NCBI GenBank assembly: GCA_002506425.1
Contig: DAXO01000014.1
Coordinates: forward strand, 1 to 16,718
Length of the DNA stretch: 16,718 bases
Origin: Methanomassiliicoccaceae archaeon UBA480
Lineage (GTDB): Archaea; Thermoplasmatota; Thermoplasmata; Methanomassiliicoccales; Methanomethylophilaceae
Direction of reading: 5' to 3'
Shown: positions 1 through 7,407 of the stretch, in pieces
Layout: the number at the start of each line of letters is the position of its first letter
Position numbering within the stretch: position 1 is the first letter of the stretch
Notes under the pieces: model-generated
What the model saw: only the letters and a program-made list of their open reading frames with translations
Databases searched by the model: none
Told to the model about the DNA's origin: nothing
Translations under genes and position numbers: made by a program

Positions 1-542
1 TGAGCAGGGCCCTGATAGTCTGCGGAAGCGCCCGCATGAACGGAGTCACCGATGCCATGTGTTCGGCGGCAGCCGAAGCTCTGAAAGAAAAGGGCTTCTC
101 CACGACCTTGGTCCGCGCGAACGACGGGATATCCCATTGCAGGGACTGCGGTCTGTGCATGGACGGTCAATGTGTCATCGATGACGATATGATGCCGATC
201 TATTCCGAATTCGCCAGATCCGACATCCTTGTTCTGGCTACGCCAATACATTTCAGCGGGCCCTCCTCCTTGATCAAGACCGTCGTGGACAGGTTCCAGC
301 CCTACTGGTACGAGAAGGGGATGCCGCATCCGTCCCATGTCATGGGGTTGATGTGCGGCGGGAGTGACCGTCCCGAATTCCGTCCGACGGTCTCCGTCTT
401 CAGGGCGTTCTCCGCCATGCTCGGGATGGAGTGGCTTGGCCATCTGGAGATATCGGGAACGGACAGGACTGGAAGCGAGGGCGTCGCCGAGGCCGTGGAA
501 GGATTCATCGCAACGGTGCTGGGGGACGGAGAGGGGAGATAA
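1..542 (+). CDS. Iron-sulfur flavoprotein (NADPH-dependent FMN reductase fold), start cut by window edge
   Basis: The reading frame is open from base 3 (SRALIVCGSARMNGVTDAM). The window opens with TG directly before AGC, so the start codon is probably an ATG whose A lies just outside; the internal ATG at 36 would remove the first beta strand and the flavin phosphate loop (CGSARMNGVT). With that start the protein is about 180 residues. Cysteines 47, 50, 53 and 58 form the compact CxxCxxCx4C motif (CRDCGLCMDGQC) that holds a 4Fe-4S cluster in iron-sulfur flavoproteins of anaerobes and methanogens. The segment VLATPIHFSGPSSLIKTVVDR is the usual second FMN-binding part of this fold. The family passes electrons between ferredoxin-type donors and small oxidants such as O2 or peroxide; the substrate here is unknown. 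A superoxide reductase lies nearby at 1269, which fits an oxidative-stress setting. The end overlaps the convergent minus-strand gene by 38 bases. Confidence 0.85.
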   Translation, partial: SRALIVCGSARMNGVTDAMCSAAAEALKEKGFSTTLVRANDGISHCRDCGLCMDGQCVIDDDMMPIYSEFARSDILVLATPIHFSGPSSLIKTVVDRFQPYWYEKGMPHPSHVMGLMCGGSDRPEFRPTVSVFRAFSAMLGMEWLGHLEISGTDRTGSEGVAEAVEGFIATVLGDGEGR

Positions 543-1149
543 GGGTCTGGAAGCCGCACCTTTCCGCGGCCGATATCTCCGGGACGAAGGGGACGGCCGA
601 AGGAACGGAGTCGGCCAGTCTCTCCCATTCCGTCTCCGGAACGGATCCGTCCGAATCCCAGACGCACAATCTGCAGAACCCTAGGGATTCCAGCCTTCTG
701 GCGGTGGCGCCGACGTCATCGAGGGCGATTCCTCCGTTCGCCGGTTTTCCGCCTGATACCATTATCGCAGGTATCACGCAATCGGACATCGACAGGATGT
801 CTTTCGCCGATTCCTCATCGGAGATGAGATGGGCTGGTGCCATGACCATTTCGGCCGTGGTGTTGAACGCGTCCATGAGATCGTCCGCATCGCGGACGCA
901 GGTCATGAACCATATGTCGACGCCGCGTATTCTCATCTCCTTGACCACGCCTTCGTCGAAGCTCCCGGAGAGGATGCTCTCGGTGTCGACTACCACGGCC
1001 GGGCTCCTCGAATCATCCCGGGGGATCAGCGAGGCTGCTTCGGAGAATCCGACGTTGCCGTGCGATTCGGGCATGGCGGAGCCTTCAGGCGGGAATGCTG
1101 CGAGGAGCCTTCCTCCGCGGTATTCGGCGAAGATGGCTGGGATCTTCAT
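505..1149 (-). CDS. HisA-related predicted TIM-barrel protein of unknown function
   Basis: This 214-residue ORF starts at an ATG preceded by GGAGG (minus strand, GGAGGCGC then ATG). Hydrophobic beta-strand-like runs alternate with helices: AVVVDTESILSG, GVDIWFMTCVRDADDLMDA, AEMVMAPAHLISDEES, CVIPAIMVSGGK and GFCRLCVWDSD. The pattern resembles the archaeal relatives of HisA (ProFAR isomerase) that lack a histidine-biosynthesis role, where the phrase 'W.MT..RD..DL.DAF' is typical. I recognise the style of the family rather than a diagnostic catalytic site, so no reaction is assigned. Its 3' end overlaps the tail of the flavoprotein gene in opposite orientation. The last 20 or so residues (TLISPLRPPAPLR) lie in that overlap and look poorly constrained. 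It is divergent from the superoxide reductase gene, with about 120 bp between the two starts. Confidence 0.6.
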   Translation of the reverse strand: MKIPAIFAEYRGGRLLAAFPPEGSAMPESHGNVGFSEAASLIPRDDSRSPAVVVDTESILSGSFDEGVVKEMRIRGVDIWFMTCVRDADDLMDAFNTTAEMVMAPAHLISDEESAKDILSMSDCVIPAIMVSGGKPANGGIALDDVGATARRLESLGFCRLCVWDSDGSVPETEWERLADSVPSAVPFVPEISAAERCGFQTLISPLRPPAPLR

Positions 1150-1225
1150 GCGCCTCCATCGGCGGCCGGATTGAATAATGTGGCGGCTTCTTAACGGACG
1201 TTTCAGAAACCGCTGTTCGAGCGAC

Positions 1226-1263
1226 CTCTATAAGAACTCGAGGAACAGAGATGCAAGGTGAGG
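1226..1263 (+). promoter_or_regulatory. Promoter and ribosome binding site of the superoxide reductase gene
   Basis: CTCTATAAG at 1226-1234 is an archaeal TATA element. Transcription would start about 25 nt later, near 1254-1257. A ribosome binding site GGTGAGG at 1257-1263 stands 5 nt before the ATG at 1269. The upstream ATG at 1251 would sit at or before the transcript start, so 1269 is preferred. Confidence 0.6.
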
Positions 1264-1268
1264 ATAAA

Positions 1269-1643
1269 ATGGCTCAGAAATACGTCTGCGAGAAGTGCGG
1301 TTCTGCCGTGGAGCTCCTGTACAAGGGCGGATGCACCCCGTCCTGTTGCGGATCCCCTATGACGCTGTGCGAGGCCAAGACCGACGATCCCTCCAAGGAG
1401 AAGCACGTCCCCTACATCACCAGGGACGGAAGCGTCGTGAAGGTCGTCGTCGGCAAGGAGGCTGCACACCCCATGACCGAGGAGCACCACATCGTCTACA
1501 TCGAGATCTGCGCCGACGGAGTGCTGATGAGGAAGTACCTCAAGCCCGGAGACGCTCCCGAAGCGTGCTTCGAGACGGATGCGGAGACGATCGTAGCTCA
1601 GGAATACTGCAACAAGCACAGGCTCTGGAAGTCCAACCAGTGA
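1269..1643 (+). CDS. dfx: Desulfoferrodoxin (two-iron superoxide reductase)
   Basis: The protein has 124 residues from the ATG at 1269 and reduces superoxide to hydrogen peroxide in the cytoplasm without making O2, using rubredoxin-type electron donors. The N-terminal desulforedoxin domain has Cys7 and Cys10 (CEKC) and the pair Cys26-Cys27 to hold the FeCys4 centre. The catalytic domain shows the expected Fe-His4Cys ligands: His46 in EKHVP (with the conserved Glu44-Lys45), His67 and His73 in HPMTEEHH, and Cys114 and His117 in the terminal CNKH. Length and ligand spacing match the class II (2Fe-SOR) family closely. An extra cysteine, Cys22, sits before the CC pair. It has its own promoter, and the flavoprotein at the window start and this gene are both typical of strict anaerobes coping with oxygen. 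Confidence 0.95.
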   Translation: MAQKYVCEKCGSAVELLYKGGCTPSCCGSPMTLCEAKTDDPSKEKHVPYITRDGSVVKVVVGKEAAHPMTEEHHIVYIEICADGVLMRKYLKPGDAPEACFETDAETIVAQEYCNKHRLWKSNQ

Positions 1644-1676
1644 AGAACGGTCGGAAACCGTCCAAACTTCTTCCCT

Positions 1677-1717
1677 TTTATATAGAGAATCGAAGATGAC
1701 CGTCCAACAGAGGATGG
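1677..1717 (+). promoter_or_regulatory. Promoter and ribosome binding site of the charged coiled-coil gene
   Basis: TTTATATA at 1677-1684 is a good TATA element; it predicts a transcript start near 1706. GAGGATGG at 1710-1717 is a ribosome binding site 5 nt before the ATG at 1723. The ATG at 1696 would lie upstream of the predicted transcript start. Confidence 0.55.
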
Positions 1718-1722
1718 ATACA

Positions 1723-2229
1723 ATGTCCAAGAAACTCATAGAGACCACCGGCGACGATGCCAAGGCCACTGCCAGGCACGCCAAGATTGCCAGGGAGAAA
1801 GAGCAGGCCGAGGAGAAGGAGAAGAGCCGCGCATCCGATGAGTACTGGAAGAACCGCCGTGCGAACGAGAAGCGCATGGAGGAGATCAAGAAGCTTCCGA
1901 AGGAGGAGCAGGCCGAGGCCAAGAAGAAGCTCCGCGCCGAGATCAAGAGGAACAAGGAGCAGTACCGCGCCGACAAGAAGAAGGCCCGCGAGGAGGAGCG
2001 CGAAAAGAGGAAGGCCGAGAAGGAGAAGGCCAAGACCTCCGCCAAGGCCGAGGTCGCCCACGAGGAGGAGCGCGTCGAAGAGGCTATCGAGGAGTCCGAC
2101 AGGCAGGAGGCCGTCCAGGGGGACGACGCTGTCGAGGTCGCCGAGAAGGTCGAGGAGACCGTCGATTCCGAGATCGAGGCGCCCGCCGCCGAGACCCCTG
2201 AAGAGGGAGCCTCGGACAAGAAGGAGTGA
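1723..2229 (+). CDS. Highly charged coiled-coil (KEKE-rich) protein, function unknown
   Basis: From the ATG at 1723 (MSKKLIETTGDDAKATARHA) the protein has 168 residues. I do not recognise a family. Residues about 15-125 are almost entirely Lys, Arg, Glu and Ala and should form a long, uninterrupted charged helix or coiled coil; the last 45 residues are acidic (EEAIEESD, EKVEETVDSEIEA) and probably disordered, ending in DKKE. There is no signal peptide, membrane segment or cysteine. The start was chosen from the promoter and ribosome binding site; ATGs at 1696 and 1714 are alternatives. It has its own promoter 30 bp after the superoxide reductase gene and is followed by a GC-rich palindrome. 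Possible roles are a nucleic-acid or ribosome-associated protein or a scaffold; nothing in the sequence decides between these. Confidence 0.7.
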   Translation: MSKKLIETTGDDAKATARHAKIAREKEQAEEKEKSRASDEYWKNRRANEKRMEEIKKLPKEEQAEAKKKLRAEIKRNKEQYRADKKKAREEEREKRKAEKEKAKTSAKAEVAHEEERVEEAIEESDRQEAVQGDDAVEVAEKVEETVDSEIEAPAAETPEEGASDKKE

Positions 2230-2275
2230 ACCCTTTTCGATACAGGGGCGCCCGTGCCGTTCGGTCCGGGCCCCC

Positions 2276-2296
2276 GACCCCTGCTGGCCAGGGGTC
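2276..2296. promoter_or_regulatory. Perfect 8-bp palindrome abutting the Mg-ATPase promoter (operator or terminator)
   Basis: GACCCCTG (2276-2283) and CAGGGGTC (2289-2296) are perfect inverted arms around a 5-nt loop. The sequence directly after is ATCTTTTAAATA, so the hairpin plus T-run could end the upstream transcript. The same T-run is the TATA element of the downstream ATPase, so the palindrome occupies the position of a regulator binding site just upstream of it. Confidence 0.5.
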
Positions 2297-2299
2297 ATC

Positions 2300-2308
2300 T
2301 TTTAAATA
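2300..2308 (+). promoter_or_regulatory. TATA element of the P-type ATPase gene, predicting a leaderless mRNA
   Basis: TTTTAAATA is centred about 24-25 nt before the GTG at 2328, so the transcript should begin at or next to the start codon. No ribosome binding site is visible before the GTG, which agrees with leaderless translation. Confidence 0.5.
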
Positions 2309-2327
2309 GGGGGGTGCATGCCCACCC

Positions 2328-5057
2328 GTGGTCAAAGGTTCGACGGATACCCCAGAACAAAGGCTCAGACGCGCGGCATCGGAGAATGCTGACGATGTGC
2401 TGAAAGAATACGACAGCAGGCTGGAAGGCCATTTCAACGAGGAACTCACGACATCCCGTATCAAATACGGGAAGAACTCGGTGACCAACCACAACAAGCA
2501 CATGATGCTCAAGAGGTTGTACCGCTCTTTCGTCAACTACTTCATCATTGCCCTGGCGATCATCGACGTCATGTGGATGGTCCTGGATCCGGACATAATC
2601 TACTTCATCGTTCTCACCACGCTGATTCTAGTCAGCGGAACCGTCACTTTCGTGCAGGAGACCCGCAGCAGCAAAGCGGCTGCGAAGCTCGTGAGCATGG
2701 TCACGACGGTCATCACAGTCGTCCGCGAGGACTCCGAGATGGAGGTCGACTCCAGGGAGCTCGTCGTGGGAGACATTGTAATTCTGGACACTGGGGATAT
2801 GATCCCCGCCGATGTCAGGATCATCAAGTCCAACCACCTCAAGGTGGACCAGTCTGCTCTCACCGGCGAGTCCAATCCCGTGAGCAAGCACAGCGAGCCT
2901 GTCCACGTCGACGGGAACATCCTCTCCTGCGACAACCTCGCCTTCATGGGGACCAACGTCGTAGGCGGATCGGCTGTCGCCGTCGTGGTCGCTGTGGGCG
3001 ACGATACCGTCTTCGGCGACATGGCCGAATCCCTCAGCGAGAAGAAGCCCTCGACGACCTACGACAAGGGCTCCCAGGCCATCGTCAAGGTTCTTCTGAA
3101 GATCATGCTCCTGATGGTTCCTCCCGTGTTCGCCATCATGGTCTACAAGGGATACGTCGAGGGCACCGAGGACTACCTCATCGAAGCCGTCAAGTATGCC
3201 CTGACCCTCGCCATCGGCCTCATGCCGGAGATGCTGGCCACCATCGTCTCTACCAACCTGGCCAAGGGCGCCATCGACATGTCCAAGAAGAAGGTCATTG
3301 TCAAGGACGTCACCGCCATCCAGAACTTCGGAGCCATGGATGTCCTGTGCTCCGACAAGACCGGAACGCTCACGCAGAACCGCATATCCGTCAAGGACTG
3401 CAGCGACCTGTACGGCAATTCCAGCCACACCGTCGAGCTGTATGCCGCGCTCAACGCGAAGAACCTCAAGTCCGCAACCAACCAGATCGACTGGTCCCTC
3501 CAGGAGTATGCCGACGAGTTCCTCGATTCCGAGGAGATCGAGGCCTACCAGCCCGTCGGCGACGTCCCCTTCGATTTCGAGAGGAGGAGAGCCACCGTCG
3601 TCGTCGGCCGCGGGGACGATGTGGATCTCATGATAACCAAGGGGGCAATCCCCGAGATGCTCTCCATATCCAGCGCCTACCTCGATGAGAACAGGGAGAT
3701 CCAGCCCCTCGACGAGAAGAAGATCAACGAGATCATGGGGATGATCGAGTGGTACAGCGTCAAGGGCATGCGCGTCCTCGGAGTCGCGTACAAGTACCTC
3801 CCGTCCGGAAGGAGCGAATTCACCTCGGACGACGAGGCGGACCTCATCTTCTGCGGATATGTCGTGTTCACCGATCCTGTCAAGCCCTCCGCCAAGGCGG
3901 CTATCGCCGAGATGGCCGACTACGGCATCGATGTGAAGGTCCTCACCGGGGACAACCAGTACGTCACGCGCCATGTCTGCGAGCAGATAGGCATCGATGT
4001 GACGGACGTCCTCACCGGCGACGATATGGAGGAGATGTCGGACGAGGAGCTGAAGGAGAAGGTCGAGCAGATCCACGTGTTCACCAGCCTCACCCCCGAC
4101 GGCAAGGCCCGCATAGTCAAGGCCCTGAAGGACAACGGCCACACCGTGGGACTCATGGGAGACGGAATCAACGATGTGCTCGCGATGCGCAACGCCGACG
4201 TGAGCATATCCGTCGATACCGGAACCGATATCGCCAAGGAGACCGCCAGCATGATCCTTCTGGAGAAGGACCTCAATGTCCTCAAGACCGGAGCGATCGA
4301 GGGGAGGAAGGTCTACGTCAACTCCATCAAGTACGTGAAGATGATCGGATCGATCAACTTCGGATACATGTTCTCCCTCGTTCTGGGCTCTCTGCTGTTC
4401 AACTTCGAGCCAATGGGAGCAATCATGATCCTGATCTTCAACCTGATAAACGACTTCGCCTGCCTGTTCACGCCGTGGGACAAGGTCGAGGACGAGTTCG
4501 TCAGGGAGCCGAGGAAATGGGATCCGGCCAATCTCAAAGCGGTCATGGTCCGCTACGGACCCATGTGCGTGGTCACGGATGTGATGTCGTGGGCGTTCTT
4601 CATCTTCGTCGTCATGCAGGGAATAACCCTCAACGACCCTGAGCTGGCCGCCATGGGGATATACACAGCGGGCGATGCAGTCACCAGCGGAATCAGGCTG
4701 GAGAACTACGAGTCCCTCATACCCGTCGCGATCCTGTTCCAGTCCCTCTGGTGCATAGAGCAGTACTGGATGCAGGTGTGGTCGATCCACATAGTCAGGA
4801 CCAACAAGCTGCCGTTCTTCCAGACGTGCTCCGCCAAGATCCTGGTCGTGACGACGATCGTGGCCCTGATAATAGGAACGACCCTTCCGTTCACCGGAGG
4901 TCTGTGGGATGTCATCTCCGAGGCCGACGGCGCGGCGCTCATCGGCATTCCGCTGTACGCGCTGCTCTGGATGCCGTTCATCGCAGCGGTGTACTTCTTC
5001 GGCTCGCACCTCATAAAGAGGCACATGCTGAAGACCAAGGGCTTCTTCGCCTGCTGA
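2328..5057 (+). CDS. mgtA: P-type ATPase, MgtA/MgtB-type magnesium importer
   Basis: A 909-residue P-type ATPase, the usual length for P3B Mg2+ importers. ATP-driven cation uptake across the cytoplasmic membrane is inferred from the family. Visible parts, in order: cytoplasmic N-terminus with SRIKYGKNSV; membrane pair M1-M2 around residues 65-115; actuator-domain LTGES (TGES at 179-182); membrane helices M3-M4 with GLMPEML (297-303); phosphorylation site CSDKTGTLT (Asp343); nucleotide-domain ITKGAIPEM; hinge VLTGDN; GDGIND at 611-616; then six C-terminal membrane helices, with NLINDFACLFTPWDK in the M6 region. The ISVDTGTDIAKETASMILLEKDL stretch is characteristic of the MgtA/MgtB branch. It starts on GTG, placed by the TATA element, with no visible leader. 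M4 differs from the bacterial TPEMLP consensus (Met299 for Thr, Ala304 for Pro). It is transcribed alone and followed by two hairpins. Confidence 0.9.
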   Translation: MVKGSTDTPEQRLRRAASENADDVLKEYDSRLEGHFNEELTTSRIKYGKNSVTNHNKHMMLKRLYRSFVNYFIIALAIIDVMWMVLDPDIIYFIVLTTLILVSGTVTFVQETRSSKAAAKLVSMVTTVITVVREDSEMEVDSRELVVGDIVILDTGDMIPADVRIIKSNHLKVDQSALTGESNPVSKHSEPVHVDGNILSCDNLAFMGTNVVGGSAVAVVVAVGDDTVFGDMAESLSEKKPSTTYDKGSQAIVKVLLKIMLLMVPPVFAIMVYKGYVEGTEDYLIEAVKYALTLAIGLMPEMLATIVSTNLAKGAIDMSKKKVIVKDVTAIQNFGAMDVLCSDKTGTLTQNRISVKDCSDLYGNSSHTVELYAALNAKNLKSATNQIDWSLQEYADEFLDSEEIEAYQPVGDVPFDFERRRATVVVGRGDDVDLMITKGAIPEMLSISSAYLDENREIQPLDEKKINEIMGMIEWYSVKGMRVLGVAYKYLPSGRSEFTSDDEADLIFCGYVVFTDPVKPSAKAAIAEMADYGIDVKVLTGDNQYVTRHVCEQIGIDVTDVLTGDDMEEMSDEELKEKVEQIHVFTSLTPDGKARIVKALKDNGHTVGLMGDGINDVLAMRNADVSISVDTGTDIAKETASMILLEKDLNVLKTGAIEGRKVYVNSIKYVKMIGSINFGYMFSLVLGSLLFNFEPMGAIMILIFNLINDFACLFTPWDKVEDEFVREPRKWDPANLKAVMVRYGPMCVVTDVMSWAFFIFVVMQGITLNDPELAAMGIYTAGDAVTSGIRLENYESLIPVAILFQSLWCIEQYWMQVWSIHIVRTNKLPFFQTCSAKILVVTTIVALIIGTTLPFTGGLWDVISEADGAALIGIPLYALLWMPFIAAVYFFGSHLIKRHMLKTKGFFAC

Positions 5058-5064
5058 AACGGCT

Positions 5065-5084
5065 CCCCGTCCTCCGGGACGGGG
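5065..5084 (+). terminator. Strong hairpin after mgtA (first of two)
   Basis: CCCCGTCC (5065-5072) pairs perfectly with GGACGGGG (5077-5084) around a UCCG tetraloop, 7 nt after the mgtA stop. There is no T-run, so it may stabilise the 3' end rather than terminate transcription by itself. Confidence 0.5.
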
Positions 5085-5090
5085 GCATTC

Positions 5091-5112
5091 CCTCCGCGGC
5101 GTTCCGCGGAGG
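5091..5112 (+). terminator. Strong hairpin after mgtA (second of two)
   Basis: CCTCCGCGG (5091-5099) pairs perfectly with CCGCGGAGG (5104-5112) around CGTT, just 6 nt after the first hairpin, followed by TCTTCGATTCTCC. Together the two hairpins would separate mgtA from the operon that follows. Confidence 0.5.
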
Positions 5113-5137
5113 TCTTCGATTCTCCACCGGTCCAACG

Positions 5138-5145
5138 ATATATAC
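5138..5145 (+). promoter_or_regulatory. TATA element of the sngABC operon
   Basis: ATATATAC in the stretch ACGATATATACCG is centred about 26 nt before the ATG at 5167, pointing to a leaderless transcript starting on that ATG. No ribosome binding site precedes either candidate ATG (5155 or 5167). Confidence 0.55.
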
Positions 5146-5166
5146 CGCCGAACCATGGGGGCATCC

Positions 5167-7407
5167 ATGCCCGGGTTCGGATTCCCGAAGGACAGGTTCG
5201 TGTCCGCGGTCGACCGCACGTACTATCCGAAGGATTTCACGGATGAGATCGACGCCCGCTGGGACGAGAAGGGGCGCGAGTGCGAGTTCGTCGATTCGGG
5301 ATACGCCCATCCCGACTACTCGGTCCTCGAAGGACCCCGTCTGGACTACTACTTCTGGTGGAGGCGGTGCGCCGGAGAGGGGAGGCTCATAGCCGTGGAT
5401 TCCGGGTACGCGTGGCTCCGCTGCGTCGAACTGATAAACACTAGGAGGGACCCGGCAGAGGTCATGCGGGAGATCGTCCGCTTCACGGAGGTCTGCTCCA
5501 ACAGCATGAGGCTGTCGCCGATGGTCTCCGAGCTCGCGGAGCACTATGCGCTCGCACGCGGACTCTCCCTGGGGACGGTTCCCCGCAGGCGTCCGTTCGC
5601 CTTGTCCGAGATCCTCCTGACCTGGGATCTCACGAGGTATCCGATCAGGATGCCCGACCCCGAGGTCCTTCTCGATACGAGCCTGTTCAAATGGTACAAG
5701 ATCCCCGGAGTCGAAGAGGAGGCTCTGGCCAATGTGGTCGCCATGACCCTCGCTGGCATAGACGAGGTCACCAGATCCACTTCCGGACAGGGCTTCGTGC
5801 GCGCCATCGGATGCTGCTGGGACACTGCAGTCGTCATACCGTTCGAGGGATTCGCCGACTTCTCCGGACCGAGACGGATCCAGAGGCCCGTCCTTTCGCT
5901 TTCCGAAGGGCCGCTCCACGATCTCCTCGATGCCGTAGTCAGGCAGGCCGTCGTTCTCATGAGGGACGACGGCGTCCGCGCACCCGCCGTTCCGAGGACC
6001 TTCCCGAAGGCCTACCGCAGGATAGTCGCGGCGGCGGTCGATGCGGTTCTCAGAGACGATCCGTGGGATGCCCGTTCGTTCAGGGGACCGGGCGACGGAT
6101 GCTGGGAGAACGACGACCTCGACGTCTTCGAGGAGGAGGGGGACGATGCCCCGATGATCCGTCCGATGCCCTTCCCCGATACGACGCGCCCGAAGATGAC
6201 CTGCCGCGAGCTCGATTCGCACTGGGACGACGAGTCGGACGTTCCCGTGGGATACATGCCATCGGACCGCACCATGGCATCCTATGGGACCATGGACGAG
6301 GGTCAGCTCGCATACTACACGTATTGGCGCACCATGGCCCGCCGCGGGCGCTATCTCGACACCGATCAGGGATATATCTGGCTCTACTGCACCGAGCTGA
6401 TCAACCACGATTACGATCCGGAGGCGGTCCAGAAGGAGCTGGAGAGAGCCGTCGGCGCATACTACGAGTCGTTCCCAGCTCCGTACGCTCTCTGCCACGC
6501 GGCCGTGGACCATGCTCTGGTCCATGGCTTCGATGTACCGCCGGAGCCCTTGGGCGCATGGAACCGCTACATCGCATACTCGAAGCTCGCATCGGAGCCG
6601 ACGGGCAGGATATCGACGGGACTCGCCGGATACATGTCCGGGAACCAGAAGCTGTCGAAGTACATCAAGGGGGACCCCCGCATCTACGAGAGGGCCTTCA
6701 CGGAGTCCCTTCGCGCCGCCGACGCGTTTCTGAAGGATGCGGAAGGCAAGAGGATCGTGGATCTCGCGCCCAAGACGGAGTACACGACGTCGTTCATGGC
6801 CTACAGCTCGGTATGGCATCCGAATCCTCCTACGATGCGCTTCTCGTTCAGAGACGTTCTCGATTCCGTCCGCATAACCGGGATGATGGATTCGATGTTC
6901 AGGTACGCGGTGCGTCTGGTCAACGAGCGTCTGGGGGTTCCGATCCCCCGCATGCCGGACATCTCCCGGGCGCTGGCCGACGCGGTGGGCTCGGCGGTGG
7001 ACAGGGTGTTCGGCAGTCTGGAGGACGAGCAGAGGAGGGAGAATGCGAGGCGCGAGGCGTCCCGCCTCAGGCTGGACCGCGACGCTGTAGCTTCGGCGGA
7101 GGCGGATCTCGATGCCGTCACCGGCCTCATGTACGTGCCCGAGGAGGAGGCCCCCGAGCCGACGCCCGTTCGGGAGGAGCTTCCGGAGGCCGGGAGCGGC
7201 TGGGGCGCTCTGCTAGCATCGTTGGACGACGTCGAGAAGGCGTATCTCGCCCGCGGACAGTCCGCGCTTGAAGGCACCGGGAGGCGCAGGCAGGCGGTGG
7301 AGGATTCTATAAACACGAAGGCCATGGACGCGGTCGGAGATTCCATAATGGAGGACGGAGAGGTGTTCGAGGAATACCGCGAGGATGTCGGGAGGATGCT
7401 CGGATGA
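5167..7407 (+). CDS. sngA: TerB_N-type protein, Shango defence protein SngA
   Basis: The protein has 746 residues from the ATG at 5167 (MPGFGFPKDRF); an in-frame ATG at 5155 adds four residues but would lie before the predicted transcript start. Numbering from 5155, residues 62-110 (LDYYFWWRR, then IAVDSGYAWLRCVELIN) and 384-435 (LAYYTYWRT, then LDTDQGYIWLYCTELIN) are two copies of the TerB_N signature, an aromatic Y..WR motif followed by GY.WL...ELIN. Each copy is preceded by a similar Asp/Trp-rich lead-in. The C-terminal 130 residues are helical and charged (EDEQRRENARREASRLR; DVEKAYLARGQSALEG), as in TerB_C-type regions. TerB-linked proteins occur in stress and phage-defence systems; their biochemical role is not established. 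The stop overlaps the next ATG by four bases (ATGA), so the operon is translationally coupled. Family level is well supported; the Shango label rests on the three-gene order. Confidence 0.8.
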   Translation: MPGFGFPKDRFVSAVDRTYYPKDFTDEIDARWDEKGRECEFVDSGYAHPDYSVLEGPRLDYYFWWRRCAGEGRLIAVDSGYAWLRCVELINTRRDPAEVMREIVRFTEVCSNSMRLSPMVSELAEHYALARGLSLGTVPRRRPFALSEILLTWDLTRYPIRMPDPEVLLDTSLFKWYKIPGVEEEALANVVAMTLAGIDEVTRSTSGQGFVRAIGCCWDTAVVIPFEGFADFSGPRRIQRPVLSLSEGPLHDLLDAVVRQAVVLMRDDGVRAPAVPRTFPKAYRRIVAAAVDAVLRDDPWDARSFRGPGDGCWENDDLDVFEEEGDDAPMIRPMPFPDTTRPKMTCRELDSHWDDESDVPVGYMPSDRTMASYGTMDEGQLAYYTYWRTMARRGRYLDTDQGYIWLYCTELINHDYDPEAVQKELERAVGAYYESFPAPYALCHAAVDHALVHGFDVPPEPLGAWNRYIAYSKLASEPTGRISTGLAGYMSGNQKLSKYIKGDPRIYERAFTESLRAADAFLKDAEGKRIVDLAPKTEYTTSFMAYSSVWHPNPPTMRFSFRDVLDSVRITGMMDSMFRYAVRLVNERLGVPIPRMPDISRALADAVGSAVDRVFGSLEDEQRRENARREASRLRLDRDAVASAEADLDAVTGLMYVPEEEAPEPTPVREELPEAGSGWGALLASLDDVEKAYLARGQSALEGTGRRRQAVEDSINTKAMDAVGDSIMEDGEVFEEYREDVGRMLG

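Noticed and set aside
2628..5219. An 863-codon open frame on the minus strand across the Mg-ATPase gene
   Set aside because: The plus strand encodes an unmistakable P-type ATPase over the same bases. The minus frame is a by-product of GC-rich codon use and has low-complexity Asp/Val/Leu/Gly content.
5011..6819. A 602-codon minus-strand open frame across sngA
   Set aside because: It has no recognisable domain, crosses the mgtA end, both hairpins and the sng promoter, and is antisense to a TerB_N protein supported by motifs.
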